NCBI RefSeq assembly: GCF_031157315.1
Contig: NZ_JAVIFU010000009.1
Location: 124,001-188,000, forward strand
Reading direction: 5' to 3'
Source: Paenibacillus sp. LHD-38
GTDB lineage: Bacteria > Bacillota > Bacilli > Paenibacillales > Paenibacillaceae
DNA length: 64,000 nt
Under the pieces are notes generated by a model. The model worked only from the letters and a program-made list of their open reading frames with translations, was not told the DNA's origin and ran no database searches. This document shows positions 17,965 through 25,325 of the stretch, in pieces; positions within the stretch are counted from its first letter, which is position 1, and every line of letters begins with the position of its first letter. The position numbers were made by a program, and so were the translations under genes.

Positions 17965-18315
17965 TTATTTAATTAATTTATTCATGGTTGTCATCAATTC
18001 CGTCAATACTGCTGTATCCCCGACTTGCAAACGCTCGAGCACACAACTTTTCATATGATGTTCTAACAGGAGCTTACCTACACTATTTAAGGAAGATTGT
18101 ACGGAAGCTATTTGATTCAGCACATCGTCACAATACGTATCCTTTTCGATCATTCCTTTAACTCCGCGAATTTGACCCTCAATACGATTGAGACGCGAAA
18201 TTAAATTATTTTTATCCTTTTCAGAATGGTGGCTATTTCTCCCTGATTCCTCCGTTGAACAACATGAAGGATCTTCGTGAGTAAGTGGTTCTACAAGTTT
18301 CGTTGGTTCATTCAT
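17965..18315 (-). CDS. csoR: Copper-sensing repressor CsoR (island copy)
   Basis: A 116-residue all-helical CsoR/DUF156 protein. The copper ligands are visible: Cys in DTYCDDVLNQI, then His and Cys in EHHMKSC (the C-H-C set of Cu-type CsoR). RLNRIEGQIRGVKGMIEKD is the conserved N-terminal helix. The N-terminal 27 residues are a Cys/His-rich extension (DPSCCSTEESGRNSHH) not needed for the fold; the resident CsoR has a comparable one. Apo-CsoR binds the G-tract operators and releases on Cu(I). An operator-like sequence at 18340 suggests autoregulation. Confidence 0.95.
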   Translation of the reverse strand: MNEPTKLVEPLTHEDPSCCSTEESGRNSHHSEKDKNNLISRLNRIEGQIRGVKGMIEKDTYCDDVLNQIASVQSSLNSVGKLLLEHHMKSCVLERLQVGDTAVLTELMTTMNKLIK

Positions 18316-18339
18316 CCAAATCAGCCTCCTTCTTCTTAT

Positions 18340-18365
18340 TATACCATACTCCCATACCCTATATT
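18340..18365. promoter_or_regulatory. CsoR-type operator before csoR (island)
   Basis: ATACCATACTCCCATACCCT with flanking TATA resembles the other operators here and lies 25-50 bp upstream of the csoR start, after the AAGGAGG site. Confidence 0.5.
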
Positions 18366-18388
18366 AAGTGGCTTAAAGCAGAGCCGTC

Positions 18389-18428
18389 AAAAGGCCCACT
18401 GTTATCAAATGATAACCGTGGGCCTTTT
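18389..18428. terminator. Bidirectional Rho-independent terminator
   Basis: AAAAGGCCCAC and GTGGGCCTTTT, plus inner arms GTTATC and GATAAC, around AAAT. It ends the minus-strand transcript of the secreted protein at 18451. Confidence 0.85.
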
Positions 18429-18450
18429 ACAGATTTATTTTTCACCGTTA

Positions 18451-18960
18451 TTATGGAATGTATTGTTGAACGATTTTTATAATTTTATTATTCTTGATTG
18501 TAAGATGATACGGAAAGTCCTCCAAGTTAATTCCATCGTTATTAATAAAGTGGTATTTATATTTCTTTACATGAATTCTTTCGTTCCAAACAATATCTGC
18601 CTCTTCTACTTTCCCCGTTCTATTATAGATCTGCATGAGTATAACTGCATCATTTGCTAATTCGAAGGTACGCAACTTTTTATTTTGGTTAACAATATAA
18701 TACCCGTCAGGTGCTTCAGATATTCCAGAATCTTTCTCATAATCACGGAATACTTTATTTGCTTCTTCTCCTTCAAACCACTGTATATAATCCGCGGTAA
18801 TAAATATCTTACCATTTTCAGAAAATATTTTTTGAATATAGGCCGGGTGAGTATCTTGACTTTTAGGTACTGGATTGTACTCTGCCTCAGCTGCATTGAC
18901 ATAAATAATTTGAGTCAAACTAAGGAATATAATACTAATACCGATAATTAATTTTCTCAT
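18451..18960 (-). CDS. Small secreted protein of unknown function
   Basis: A 169-residue protein. Residues 1-23 are a signal peptide (LIIGISIIFLSLTQIIYVNAAEA, cleavage near AEA). The mature part has the motifs GKIFITADYIQWFEGEEAN, APDGYYIVNQNKKLRTF, and a C-terminus of alternating strands; I recognise no family with a known role. GGGAGAG lies 7 bases before the ATG and a strong terminator follows, so it is a single-gene unit. It lies between csoR and ydhK within the copper block; a copper link is by position only. Confidence 0.75.
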   Translation of the reverse strand: MRKLIIGISIIFLSLTQIIYVNAAEAEYNPVPKSQDTHPAYIQKIFSENGKIFITADYIQWFEGEEANKVFRDYEKDSGISEAPDGYYIVNQNKKLRTFELANDAVILMQIYNRTGKVEEADIVWNERIHVKKYKYHFINNDGINLEDFPYHLTIKNNKIIKIVQQYIP

Positions 18961-19218
18961 ACATGAACTCTCCCTTTAGGTATATTTTTTTTATAACCTA
19001 TCAGTTATAGCATATTCATACCTATAAATTTTAGAAGAGAGGAATTAATAGAGGTTGCCCCCTATGTCAACTAAATCTGTTTATCATCATGATGTAACAT
19101 ACCCTTTATATCGTTGACCTGAAACATACCCAATATCAAGTTAGCTATGGTTTTATTAATTAATTCGGGATCGCTTCTTATATTCCTCCTGCAGTTATCC
19201 CTCATTTCTTATAACAGT
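18961..19218. other. Intergenic spacer
   Basis: An AT-rich stretch with no supportable gene. A 17-codon frame (MSTKSVYHHDVTYPLYR) has no convincing ribosome site and may be debris. Confidence 0.4.
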
Positions 19219-19258
19219 AAAAGCAGCCTTATCCTTATTCTAAGGATAGGCTGCTTTT
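19219..19258. terminator. Rho-independent terminator after ydhK
   Basis: AAAAGCAGCC and GGCTGCTTTT, with inner TATCCTTA and TAAGGATA, form an 18-bp near-perfect stem. It is followed by T or A runs on both strands and lies 16 bp after the ydhK stop. Confidence 0.85.
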
Positions 19259-19273
19259 AAGTAGGTTGCACGA

Positions 19274-19885
19274 TTAATGATTCATACCTGACATATTGCC
19301 TTCTCCGGCTGTTCCATTACTTGAAAGTTCATTTTCTGTTACCCATTGATGATTTTTAACTTTTTCACCGCCTGTAGACGGCGTATAATCCGCCATGTAC
19401 ACCGTTGTTTGCTCAGCTGAATCAATCGTAGCAGTTGCTCCATTCATTCCCTTCATATGGTCAGCCTGTAAGACAACTTCTTCTCCCGGTTCATAAGCTT
19501 TTCCGCTGGCATCTTTTATTTCTTCATGAATAACCCACTTATGGTTTGTCACTTTCTCGCCACCTGACGTTGGAGTATACGATACGGAATAAACTGTCGT
19601 AGTATAAGCTCCCACTATAGTTGCAGTAGCACCGTTCATCCCTTCCATGTGGTCTGCATTAATAACCGCTTGACTTCCAACTTTGTAGGTTGGATTGTTT
19701 GCTTCTTTTAACCCTTTGGGCACTTCACCTGTCGTGGAGTGGTTCATATCTGAATGATTTGTTTCTGTAGAGTTTCCATTCTGACTGTTGTTTGTTGGAA
19801 TCTCATTAGTTGTGTTTTTTCCACATCCACTTAAAGCAATCATTGTTGCTACACCGAGTAATGCCAACTGTTTTTTCATTTTCAA
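19274..19885 (-). CDS. ydhK: YdhK-family lipoprotein (two DUF1541 repeats)
   Basis: A 203-residue lipoprotein: lipobox IALSGCGK (Cys about 21), a Ser/Asn/His-rich linker (NHSDMNHSTTG), then two tandem DUF1541 repeats of about 60 residues. They share VVLQADHMKGMNGATATI or VINADHMEGMNGATATI, and TTVYxxxYTPxxGGEKVxNHxWV. Each DHM-x-GMNGA segment and the Met/His-rich tail (GNMSGMNH) could bind copper; that is inference, as the family's function is not established. The start is TTG 19885, seven bases after AGGAGAG; the ATG two codons later is too far. It follows the propeller lipoprotein at 19940 in the same orientation. Confidence 0.88.
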   Translation of the reverse strand: MKMKKQLALLGVATMIALSGCGKNTTNEIPTNNSQNGNSTETNHSDMNHSTTGEVPKGLKEANNPTYKVGSQAVINADHMEGMNGATATIVGAYTTTVYSVSYTPTSGGEKVTNHKWVIHEEIKDASGKAYEPGEEVVLQADHMKGMNGATATIDSAEQTTVYMADYTPSTGGEKVKNHQWVTENELSSNGTAGEGNMSGMNH

Positions 19886-19939
19886 AACACTCTCCTAAGT
19901 TATAATGAGTTAGTTTAGAACATTTTCTAGACAAGTATT

Positions 19940-20896
19940 TTATTCATAAATATCGCCTTTTTTAGCGATTTCCTTCCATGTAGCGCCGCTATCTGTCGAG
20001 ATGTAGATATCCTTCTGTTCAGTTGCAATTGCCAATTCATCGGATTTAGTGGGGTTCTGGGCTACATAAGAGATGACATCACTGCTTGGCGTTTTCATAA
20101 CAACCGTTGTCTTTGTCTCAATATTGACACTAACAAGTGAAGCTTCAGGCTTAGAAGAAGCAATCAGCACATCACCTGAATTCGTAAAAGCCAAAGCTGT
20201 GACCGGATGATCTGAAGCCAAGGCGGTTAACGATTGACCGTAATCATATGAAATAAAAGCGCCGTCTGTTGTGCCAATAACGACAATGGATCTCTCGTCA
20301 GGATGTGCATTAATCGCTGTTATCTCTCCTTGGATACCTGTCATAGGACTACTCGTCCATGTCTGCCCTTCATCTTGGCTGTAATATAACCCAGGTTGTT
20401 TCATCTTAGAGTTAGGCTGCGGATTCAGCACATATATCGTATGTGTTCGGTAACCAACGGTCATGCCATGCAGATCGACTTCTCCCTCGAGAGCCAAAAC
20501 CGTAATCGATTTTCCCTCATTCGTGCTTTTTATTAAACCTAATGGGTTTTTGTATGTCGATCCAGCAGCCGGATGGCCACTGCTGTAGAATCCGTTATCT
20601 GCCGCTGTGAAACCCATATAATCGTGCTTCTCCCCTAAACCTTCGCTCCACACACCATCCGCATATACGTTTAATCCGTTGTGAACCGGGATGAAGAGCT
20701 GTTTACCATCTGTGGAATAACCTAAACCATGAATGTGCATAAAAGTCATATCCACGTGCTCAGAACCATTTGACTTTTCAGTCGCTTTTTTTGAACATGC
20801 AGCAGTCCCGATGGAAAGTATTATTGCTAACGTTAGAATCATGATTTTTTTCAGAAATAAATACCCCCTAATCCTATATAAAAAAGACATTTTCAA
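19940..20896 (-). CDS. F510_1955-type beta-propeller lipoprotein (sialidase/VPS10-like)
   Basis: About 318 residues as drawn, or 303 from the better-placed start. The signal peptide MILTLAIILSIGTAACSKK ends in a lipobox. The body consists of propeller blades with Asp-box-like motifs: STDGKQLFIPVHNGL, SQDEGQTWTSSP, SYDYGQSLTAL and STDSGATWKEI. Automated annotation calls such proteins F510_1955-family glycosyl hydrolases, but no catalytic residues are evident. The strong ribosome site AGGGGG lies nine bases before a CTG in frame (LKKIMILTL), suggesting either a CTG start or the ATG three codons on. It is probably co-transcribed with ydhK. Confidence 0.8.
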   Translation of the reverse strand: MKMSFLYRIRGYLFLKKIMILTLAIILSIGTAACSKKATEKSNGSEHVDMTFMHIHGLGYSTDGKQLFIPVHNGLNVYADGVWSEGLGEKHDYMGFTAADNGFYSSGHPAAGSTYKNPLGLIKSTNEGKSITVLALEGEVDLHGMTVGYRTHTIYVLNPQPNSKMKQPGLYYSQDEGQTWTSSPMTGIQGEITAINAHPDERSIVVIGTTDGAFISYDYGQSLTALASDHPVTALAFTNSGDVLIASSKPEASLVSVNIETKTTVVMKTPSSDVISYVAQNPTKSDELAIATEQKDIYISTDSGATWKEIAKKGDIYE

Positions 20897-21022
20897 GTGT
20901 CTCCACTTATCCCCAAACCATACATAAGGTTCGGATACGATAAGTTTAACTCATACATTTGAAGATCTCGTGTAGAAATGCTAGTAATCCTCAGATAACC
21001 GACCAAGATTCATACAATTAGT

Positions 21023-21220
21023 TTATCGATAACGATTCATTTTAATGTGCAGATGATAATACAACAAGGTGAAACCCAACAATATGAAGCTAAAAAATGA
21101 CCAAATGGATCTGAAAGACACTCCCTTCGGAGTTACACTTCCAGAAGTTACCTCAATTAAAAAGATGCTACAAGATATAATTGTTCCTAGAACAAGAACT
21201 ATTCCGATAAAAGACTTCAT
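21023..21220 (-). CDS. Small two-segment membrane protein, unknown
   Basis: A 65-residue frame with two hydrophobic segments (FIGIVLVLGTIISCSIFLI and FFSFILLGFTLLYYHL) separated by a short loop. An AAGGAA-like site precedes the ATG. It lies between the propeller lipoprotein and the divergent response regulator. No family recognised; it may be a genuine small membrane protein, but the evidence is modest. Confidence 0.45.
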   Translation of the reverse strand: MKSFIGIVLVLGTIISCSIFLIEVTSGSVTPKGVSFRSIWSFFSFILLGFTLLYYHLHIKMNRYR

Positions 21221-21327
21221 AAGTTATAAATTCCTTTTTCTTTCATGGATTTTAAACCCTTCTATACATCTTCACTTATTCTTCAAAATTTAGGGGTAAA
21301 ATAATGATGTACAAGGAGGTACTCAAT

Positions 21328-22071
21328 ATGAAAAACGGTATCAATAAAAATAGATTAATTTTAATTGTTGACGATGAAGCACCAATGCGTCACTTGCTTC
21401 AGCTTTATTTGCAGGCCGATGGTTATCAAACAGATTCCGCAGCCAATGGAAAGCAGGCCTTAGAAAAACTTAAAAACAATAACTTTGACTTAGTAGTTTT
21501 GGATTTAATGATGCCGGAAATGGATGGTTTTGATGTTTGTAAATCCATTAGGAACTGGTCGACCATTCCCATCATTATGCTTACTGCTCGTGATGAAATG
21601 ATTGATAAGGTTATCGGTCTGAAACTTGGCGCAGATGATTATATAACGAAACCTTTCGAGCAGAATGAGCTGTTAGCTCGCTTGGAATCCATATTTCGGC
21701 GGGTTCATTTTCAGCAATTCGACAATACAGCAGCAGTTGTTGAAAACCCCGCTCATTTAAAAACCATTCTAAATTTCCATCAATTAAAGATGAATGTTCC
21801 GTTACATCAGGTCTTTTATAGCGAGCACAAACTTGCATTTACACCCAAAGAATTCGCTATTCTCCGGTTATTTTTATCTAACAAAGGTAGACTATTTCAC
21901 CGCGAAGACGTACTTGAATTGCTCTGGGGAACAAGCCAGGTAACTGATGACCGTACCGTGGACACACATATTAAAAACATAAGAAATAAACTAATTGATG
22001 TTGGTATGGATGGTCATAAAGTTATTAAAACCATATGGGGAACTGGGTATATATGCAATGAAAACAATTAA
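21328..22071 (+). CDS. OmpR-family response regulator
   Basis: A 247-residue regulator. The receiver domain (1-120) has the acid pair DDE, phospho-acceptor Asp in VVLDLMMPEMDG, conserved Thr in MLTARDE and Lys in YITKPFE. The winged-helix output domain (150-247) has FTPKEFAILRLF and DDRTVDTHIKNIRNKL. AAGGAGGT at 7 bases fixes the ATG at 21328 rather than the upstream ATG at 21304. It overlaps the kinase gene by 14 bp. It is transcribed away from ydhK and the propeller gene. Targets are unknown; within the copper block a copper or envelope-stress regulon is likely. Confidence 0.93.
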   Translation: MKNGINKNRLILIVDDEAPMRHLLQLYLQADGYQTDSAANGKQALEKLKNNNFDLVVLDLMMPEMDGFDVCKSIRNWSTIPIIMLTARDEMIDKVIGLKLGADDYITKPFEQNELLARLESIFRRVHFQQFDNTAAVVENPAHLKTILNFHQLKMNVPLHQVFYSEHKLAFTPKEFAILRLFLSNKGRLFHREDVLELLWGTSQVTDDRTVDTHIKNIRNKLIDVGMDGHKVIKTIWGTGYICNENN

Positions 22072-23479
22072 ATTAAACGGCATTGCCTTTAAGCTAGGAG
22101 CGTTTCTAATCGTTTTTGTAATGGTGCTCATCTTTTGCATTGAAATTATTCTCTATTCACTGTTCATTCGGTTTTATACAGATGACGTCATTGATGAACA
22201 AATCATGCGAAGTGATAGTTACGCCTCTGTATTGAATGATCACTTTAATGAAAGTACCATTGGACATATCATTCGAATAGAAAATGCAACTGACAACATG
22301 CTTATTATTTTGGATAAAACGAAAAAAATCATAGGACAAACCCAAGGAATCGATAAGCTAAATGTAGATGATTTAAAAGATGTTCTTTCACACGATACGA
22401 AATCACATGGTCCAGTACTTGCTTCAGATTGGAAAAATGAGTCTTATTTTATAACTCAAGCACCTGTCACTTCCGGTGGTAATATTATTGGTCAAATCAT
22501 TATGTTCAGTCCTACCAAGCCAATACAAACTGCTGTACAAACGTTAAGAACTACTTTCGTTGGAGTAACGATTATCATTATTTTGTTGGGAATTTTCACC
22601 ACACTGTTTGTAACAGGCAAGATTGTCCACCCTCTCCTGAACATGATTCGTTTAACGAATCGAATATCAGAAGGGAAACACGATATCAAACTAGATACGC
22701 AGGGCTCAGATGAGATAGCACAATTGGCTAGCTCAATTAACCGAATGTCAACTAATATTCAATTTTTCAAGCAGCAACGCAATCAATTTTTGGCTGATAT
22801 TTCACATGAATTAAGAACACCTATAACTTATATGAAAGGTTATTCCGAGATTTTACTAAATGGATTAGCTCAAAGCGAACAGGAGCAGCAACAGTATTTG
22901 AAAATATTATTCAATCAAAGTGTACATCTTCAGCGACTCGTTCAGGATTTATTTGATCTGGCTAGCCTGGAGCAGAAATCTTTTTCGCTTACATTTAATC
23001 GACTTTCTTTGGATAAAATTATTTTAAATGCCCTTAATCTAATGGAGATACCAATTAAACAAAATGAGGTTATACTCACCTACACCCCTTCTGCTGTACC
23101 ATTATTCGTCAATGGCGATGAAAGACGATTACAACAGGTTATTATAAACCTGCTTGAGAATGCTAAAAGTTATACTGCTCCGGGAGGCACAATTTCAATC
23201 TTGGTCTATAAAGAAAATGAATCCGGATATATCAAAGTGAATGACAGCGGAGTCGGCATACCGCAAGAAGAAATACCGCTAATTTGGGAACGACTTTACC
23301 GAGTAGACAAATCCCGTTCTCGGGCTTCTGGTGGAGCTGGCCTTGGGCTTGCCATTTGTAAGGAAATCATTGAACTGCACCAAGGGCATATAGAAGTTGA
23401 AAGCATTCTCGGAGTAGGCACCACTTTTCAAATCAGTCTTCCATTATTAATAAAAGAAACTACTCAAAACGTTAAATGA
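22058..23479 (+). CDS. HAMP-type sensor histidine kinase
   Basis: A 473-residue kinase. Membrane segment 1 lies at about 8-32, an extracytoplasmic sensor of about 130 residues follows, and membrane segment 2 lies near 165-188. HAMP follows (KIVHPLLNMIRLTNRISEG), then HisKA with the phospho-acceptor His in DISHELRTPITYMKGYSE, and HATPase with N box (INLLENAKSY), G1 (DSGVGIP) and G2 (GGAGLGLAI). I take ATG 22058, which overlaps the response-regulator stop, as the start. The sensor loop has few His or Cys, so direct copper sensing is not obvious. Confidence 0.92.
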   Translation: MKTIKLNGIAFKLGAFLIVFVMVLIFCIEIILYSLFIRFYTDDVIDEQIMRSDSYASVLNDHFNESTIGHIIRIENATDNMLIILDKTKKIIGQTQGIDKLNVDDLKDVLSHDTKSHGPVLASDWKNESYFITQAPVTSGGNIIGQIIMFSPTKPIQTAVQTLRTTFVGVTIIIILLGIFTTLFVTGKIVHPLLNMIRLTNRISEGKHDIKLDTQGSDEIAQLASSINRMSTNIQFFKQQRNQFLADISHELRTPITYMKGYSEILLNGLAQSEQEQQQYLKILFNQSVHLQRLVQDLFDLASLEQKSFSLTFNRLSLDKIILNALNLMEIPIKQNEVILTYTPSAVPLFVNGDERRLQQVIINLLENAKSYTAPGGTISILVYKENESGYIKVNDSGVGIPQEEIPLIWERLYRVDKSRSRASGGAGLGLAICKEIIELHQGHIEVESILGVGTTFQISLPLLIKETTQNVK

Positions 23480-23495
23480 TAAATGGCTTGCAAGA

Positions 23496-23517
23496 CAGAT
23501 GCCTTTCGAGGCATCTG
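23496..23517. terminator. Perfect hairpin after the kinase gene
   Basis: CAGATGCC-TTTCGA-GGCATCTG lies 17 bp after the kinase stop. The following T run is weak (ATTGCT), so it may be a weak terminator or an mRNA-stabilising hairpin. Confidence 0.45.
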
Positions 23518-23610
23518 ATTGCTAATATACATTATTCAAATTAACTAATTCCTTCTGACTGCAACCATTAACGAAAAACTTTTATGATACTCCTCTTTAT
23601 GTTCATTATA

Positions 23611-25089
23611 TTATCTTAAACTTAGCAAAAACTCTCTTACTACATCTTCATCACTAAATAACTCTATACAATCCCCGTTTACTTGCTTTGTCTCATGCCC
23701 TCTGCCAGTGATGATAATACAGTCATCATCCTTAGCGGTCTCCAGAGCTTGTCTTATGGCCTGCTTGCGATTCATTACGATTTCATATGGCTTGTTTGGG
23801 TTTGTTTCTAGTCCCTTTATCATATCAGTCAGTATCTGTTCCAAATTTTCAGCATACGAATTATCAGACGTGAAAATAACCACATCCGAATATGTTGCAG
23901 CTATGCTTGCCATAATGGGTCGCTTCAATCGATCACGATTTCCGCGGCTGCCCATCACGCAGATAAGTCTTCCTGCTGTGATTTCCCTTGCCGTTTTTAA
24001 TACAGCAGATAAACCATTTGGATTGTGAGCATAATCTACAACAGCTCGAAACTTTTGACCTGCCCAGATATTTTGAAATCTCCCTTTAACCCCTTGAAAC
24101 GCCTCTAAGCTATTCTTAATTTGATCAAGTGGTATGTTTTCGATCAAGCATGCTGAAATGGCTGCAAGTGCATTATAGACGTTATATATTCCAGGTGTAT
24201 TTATATAGAATGGCAGGCTACCCCAAGGCGTAACAACTGTAAAGTGTGTCCCCTCCCAAGTTGTAACCACATTTTTAGCCATAATATGTGCATCTCTTTC
24301 AATGCCATAAGTTAAAATCTGCGCTGCAGTTCTGTTAGCATAATAATCCGAAGCTTCATCATCCCCATTTAAAACTGCTGTCTTACTCATAGCATCAGAT
24401 GCATTACCTAATTGAGAAAATAATAATTCTTTCGATTTTTTGTAACTATCTATATCCGGATGAAAATCCAAATGGTCATGCGATAAATTGGTAAATATAA
24501 CCGTTTTAAAATCACATCCTCTAACCCTGGCCATTTCCAATCCATGTGAGGATACCTCAAGTACAGCATATTGACCCTTATCTTCAATAATTTTTTGAAA
24601 ATGACGATTCATATCCAAAGAATCAGGAGTTGTATTTATCGTTTCCTCATAGTAATCACCAATTTTCATGCCAAGTGTTCCGATTAAACCACATCTCTTT
24701 TCATTATCATTCAATATTTTATCAATCATGTGTACGGTTGTTGTTTTACCGTTCGTACCCGTAACTCCAATTAACTGTAATTTTTGTGATGGGTTATGAT
24801 AAAAATTGCTTGCAAGAATTGGGAGAACCCTTTGTGAATCAGGAACTTTTACCAAAGTAACGTTTTGCGGAATTTCACTAAGTAATTTTTCAGTTACTAT
24901 AGCAGCAGCGCCATTCTTTATGGCCTCTCTCACAAAATCATGTCCATCGCTGTTGTGACCTCGTAAGCAAATGAACAGTCCCCCTGTACTAATTTTCCTT
25001 GAATCAATTTCAATGTTCGTTATTTCTATATCAGGATCTCCATCGAACTCTTTAATCAAGAGGTTATGTGTCAACGTCAGTAAATTCAT
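23611..25089 (-). CDS. murE: MurE-type UDP-MurNAc-tripeptide ligase paralogue
   Basis: A 492-residue Mur ligase with the full three-domain MurE layout: N-terminal ITNIEIDSRKISTGGLFICLRG, P-loop GVTGTNGKTTTVHMI (about residue 108), catalytic TNLSHDHLDFH with the lysine-carrying region further on, and C-terminal DYAHNPNGL and ITGRGHETKQ. In meso-Dap MurE the amino-acid-binding motif is DNPR. Here the equivalent is SDNSYAEN, lacking both Pro and Arg, and it does not fit the Lys-type motif either. It stands alone, outside any division/cell-wall cluster and inside the AT-rich copper block. It is therefore probably a second MurE, possibly with changed third-residue specificity (inference). Confidence 0.88.
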   Translation of the reverse strand: MNLLTLTHNLLIKEFDGDPDIEITNIEIDSRKISTGGLFICLRGHNSDGHDFVREAIKNGAAAIVTEKLLSEIPQNVTLVKVPDSQRVLPILASNFYHNPSQKLQLIGVTGTNGKTTTVHMIDKILNDNEKRCGLIGTLGMKIGDYYEETINTTPDSLDMNRHFQKIIEDKGQYAVLEVSSHGLEMARVRGCDFKTVIFTNLSHDHLDFHPDIDSYKKSKELLFSQLGNASDAMSKTAVLNGDDEASDYYANRTAAQILTYGIERDAHIMAKNVVTTWEGTHFTVVTPWGSLPFYINTPGIYNVYNALAAISACLIENIPLDQIKNSLEAFQGVKGRFQNIWAGQKFRAVVDYAHNPNGLSAVLKTAREITAGRLICVMGSRGNRDRLKRPIMASIAATYSDVVIFTSDNSYAENLEQILTDMIKGLETNPNKPYEIVMNRKQAIRQALETAKDDDCIIITGRGHETKQVNGDCIELFSDEDVVREFLLSLR

Positions 25090-25207
25090 AATGTGTTCCT
25101 CTTTTCATCCGAATGAATAGCATTATATTAATTTTAGTGTACATGCTGTTTTTGAGGAAATCGTGAAGATTTCTTTATTATGATCAAATTCTAATCTAAA
25201 TATAAAA

Positions 25208-25240
25208 AAGTCCCGAATATTTGGATTATGTTCGGGACTT
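25208..25240. terminator. Rho-independent terminator after asnB
   Basis: AAGTCCCGAA and TTCGGGACTT with a 13-base loop, T-rich on both sides. It lies between asnB and murE, so the two are probably separate transcripts unless read-through occurs. Confidence 0.8.
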
Positions 25241-25325
25241 TATCGTTTTTCAACTTTTCGATTCTTGATTTTTTCAGTAATATTTTCACAATCGCATTCA
25301 ATACTCGGATAACTTTTAATCGTTC

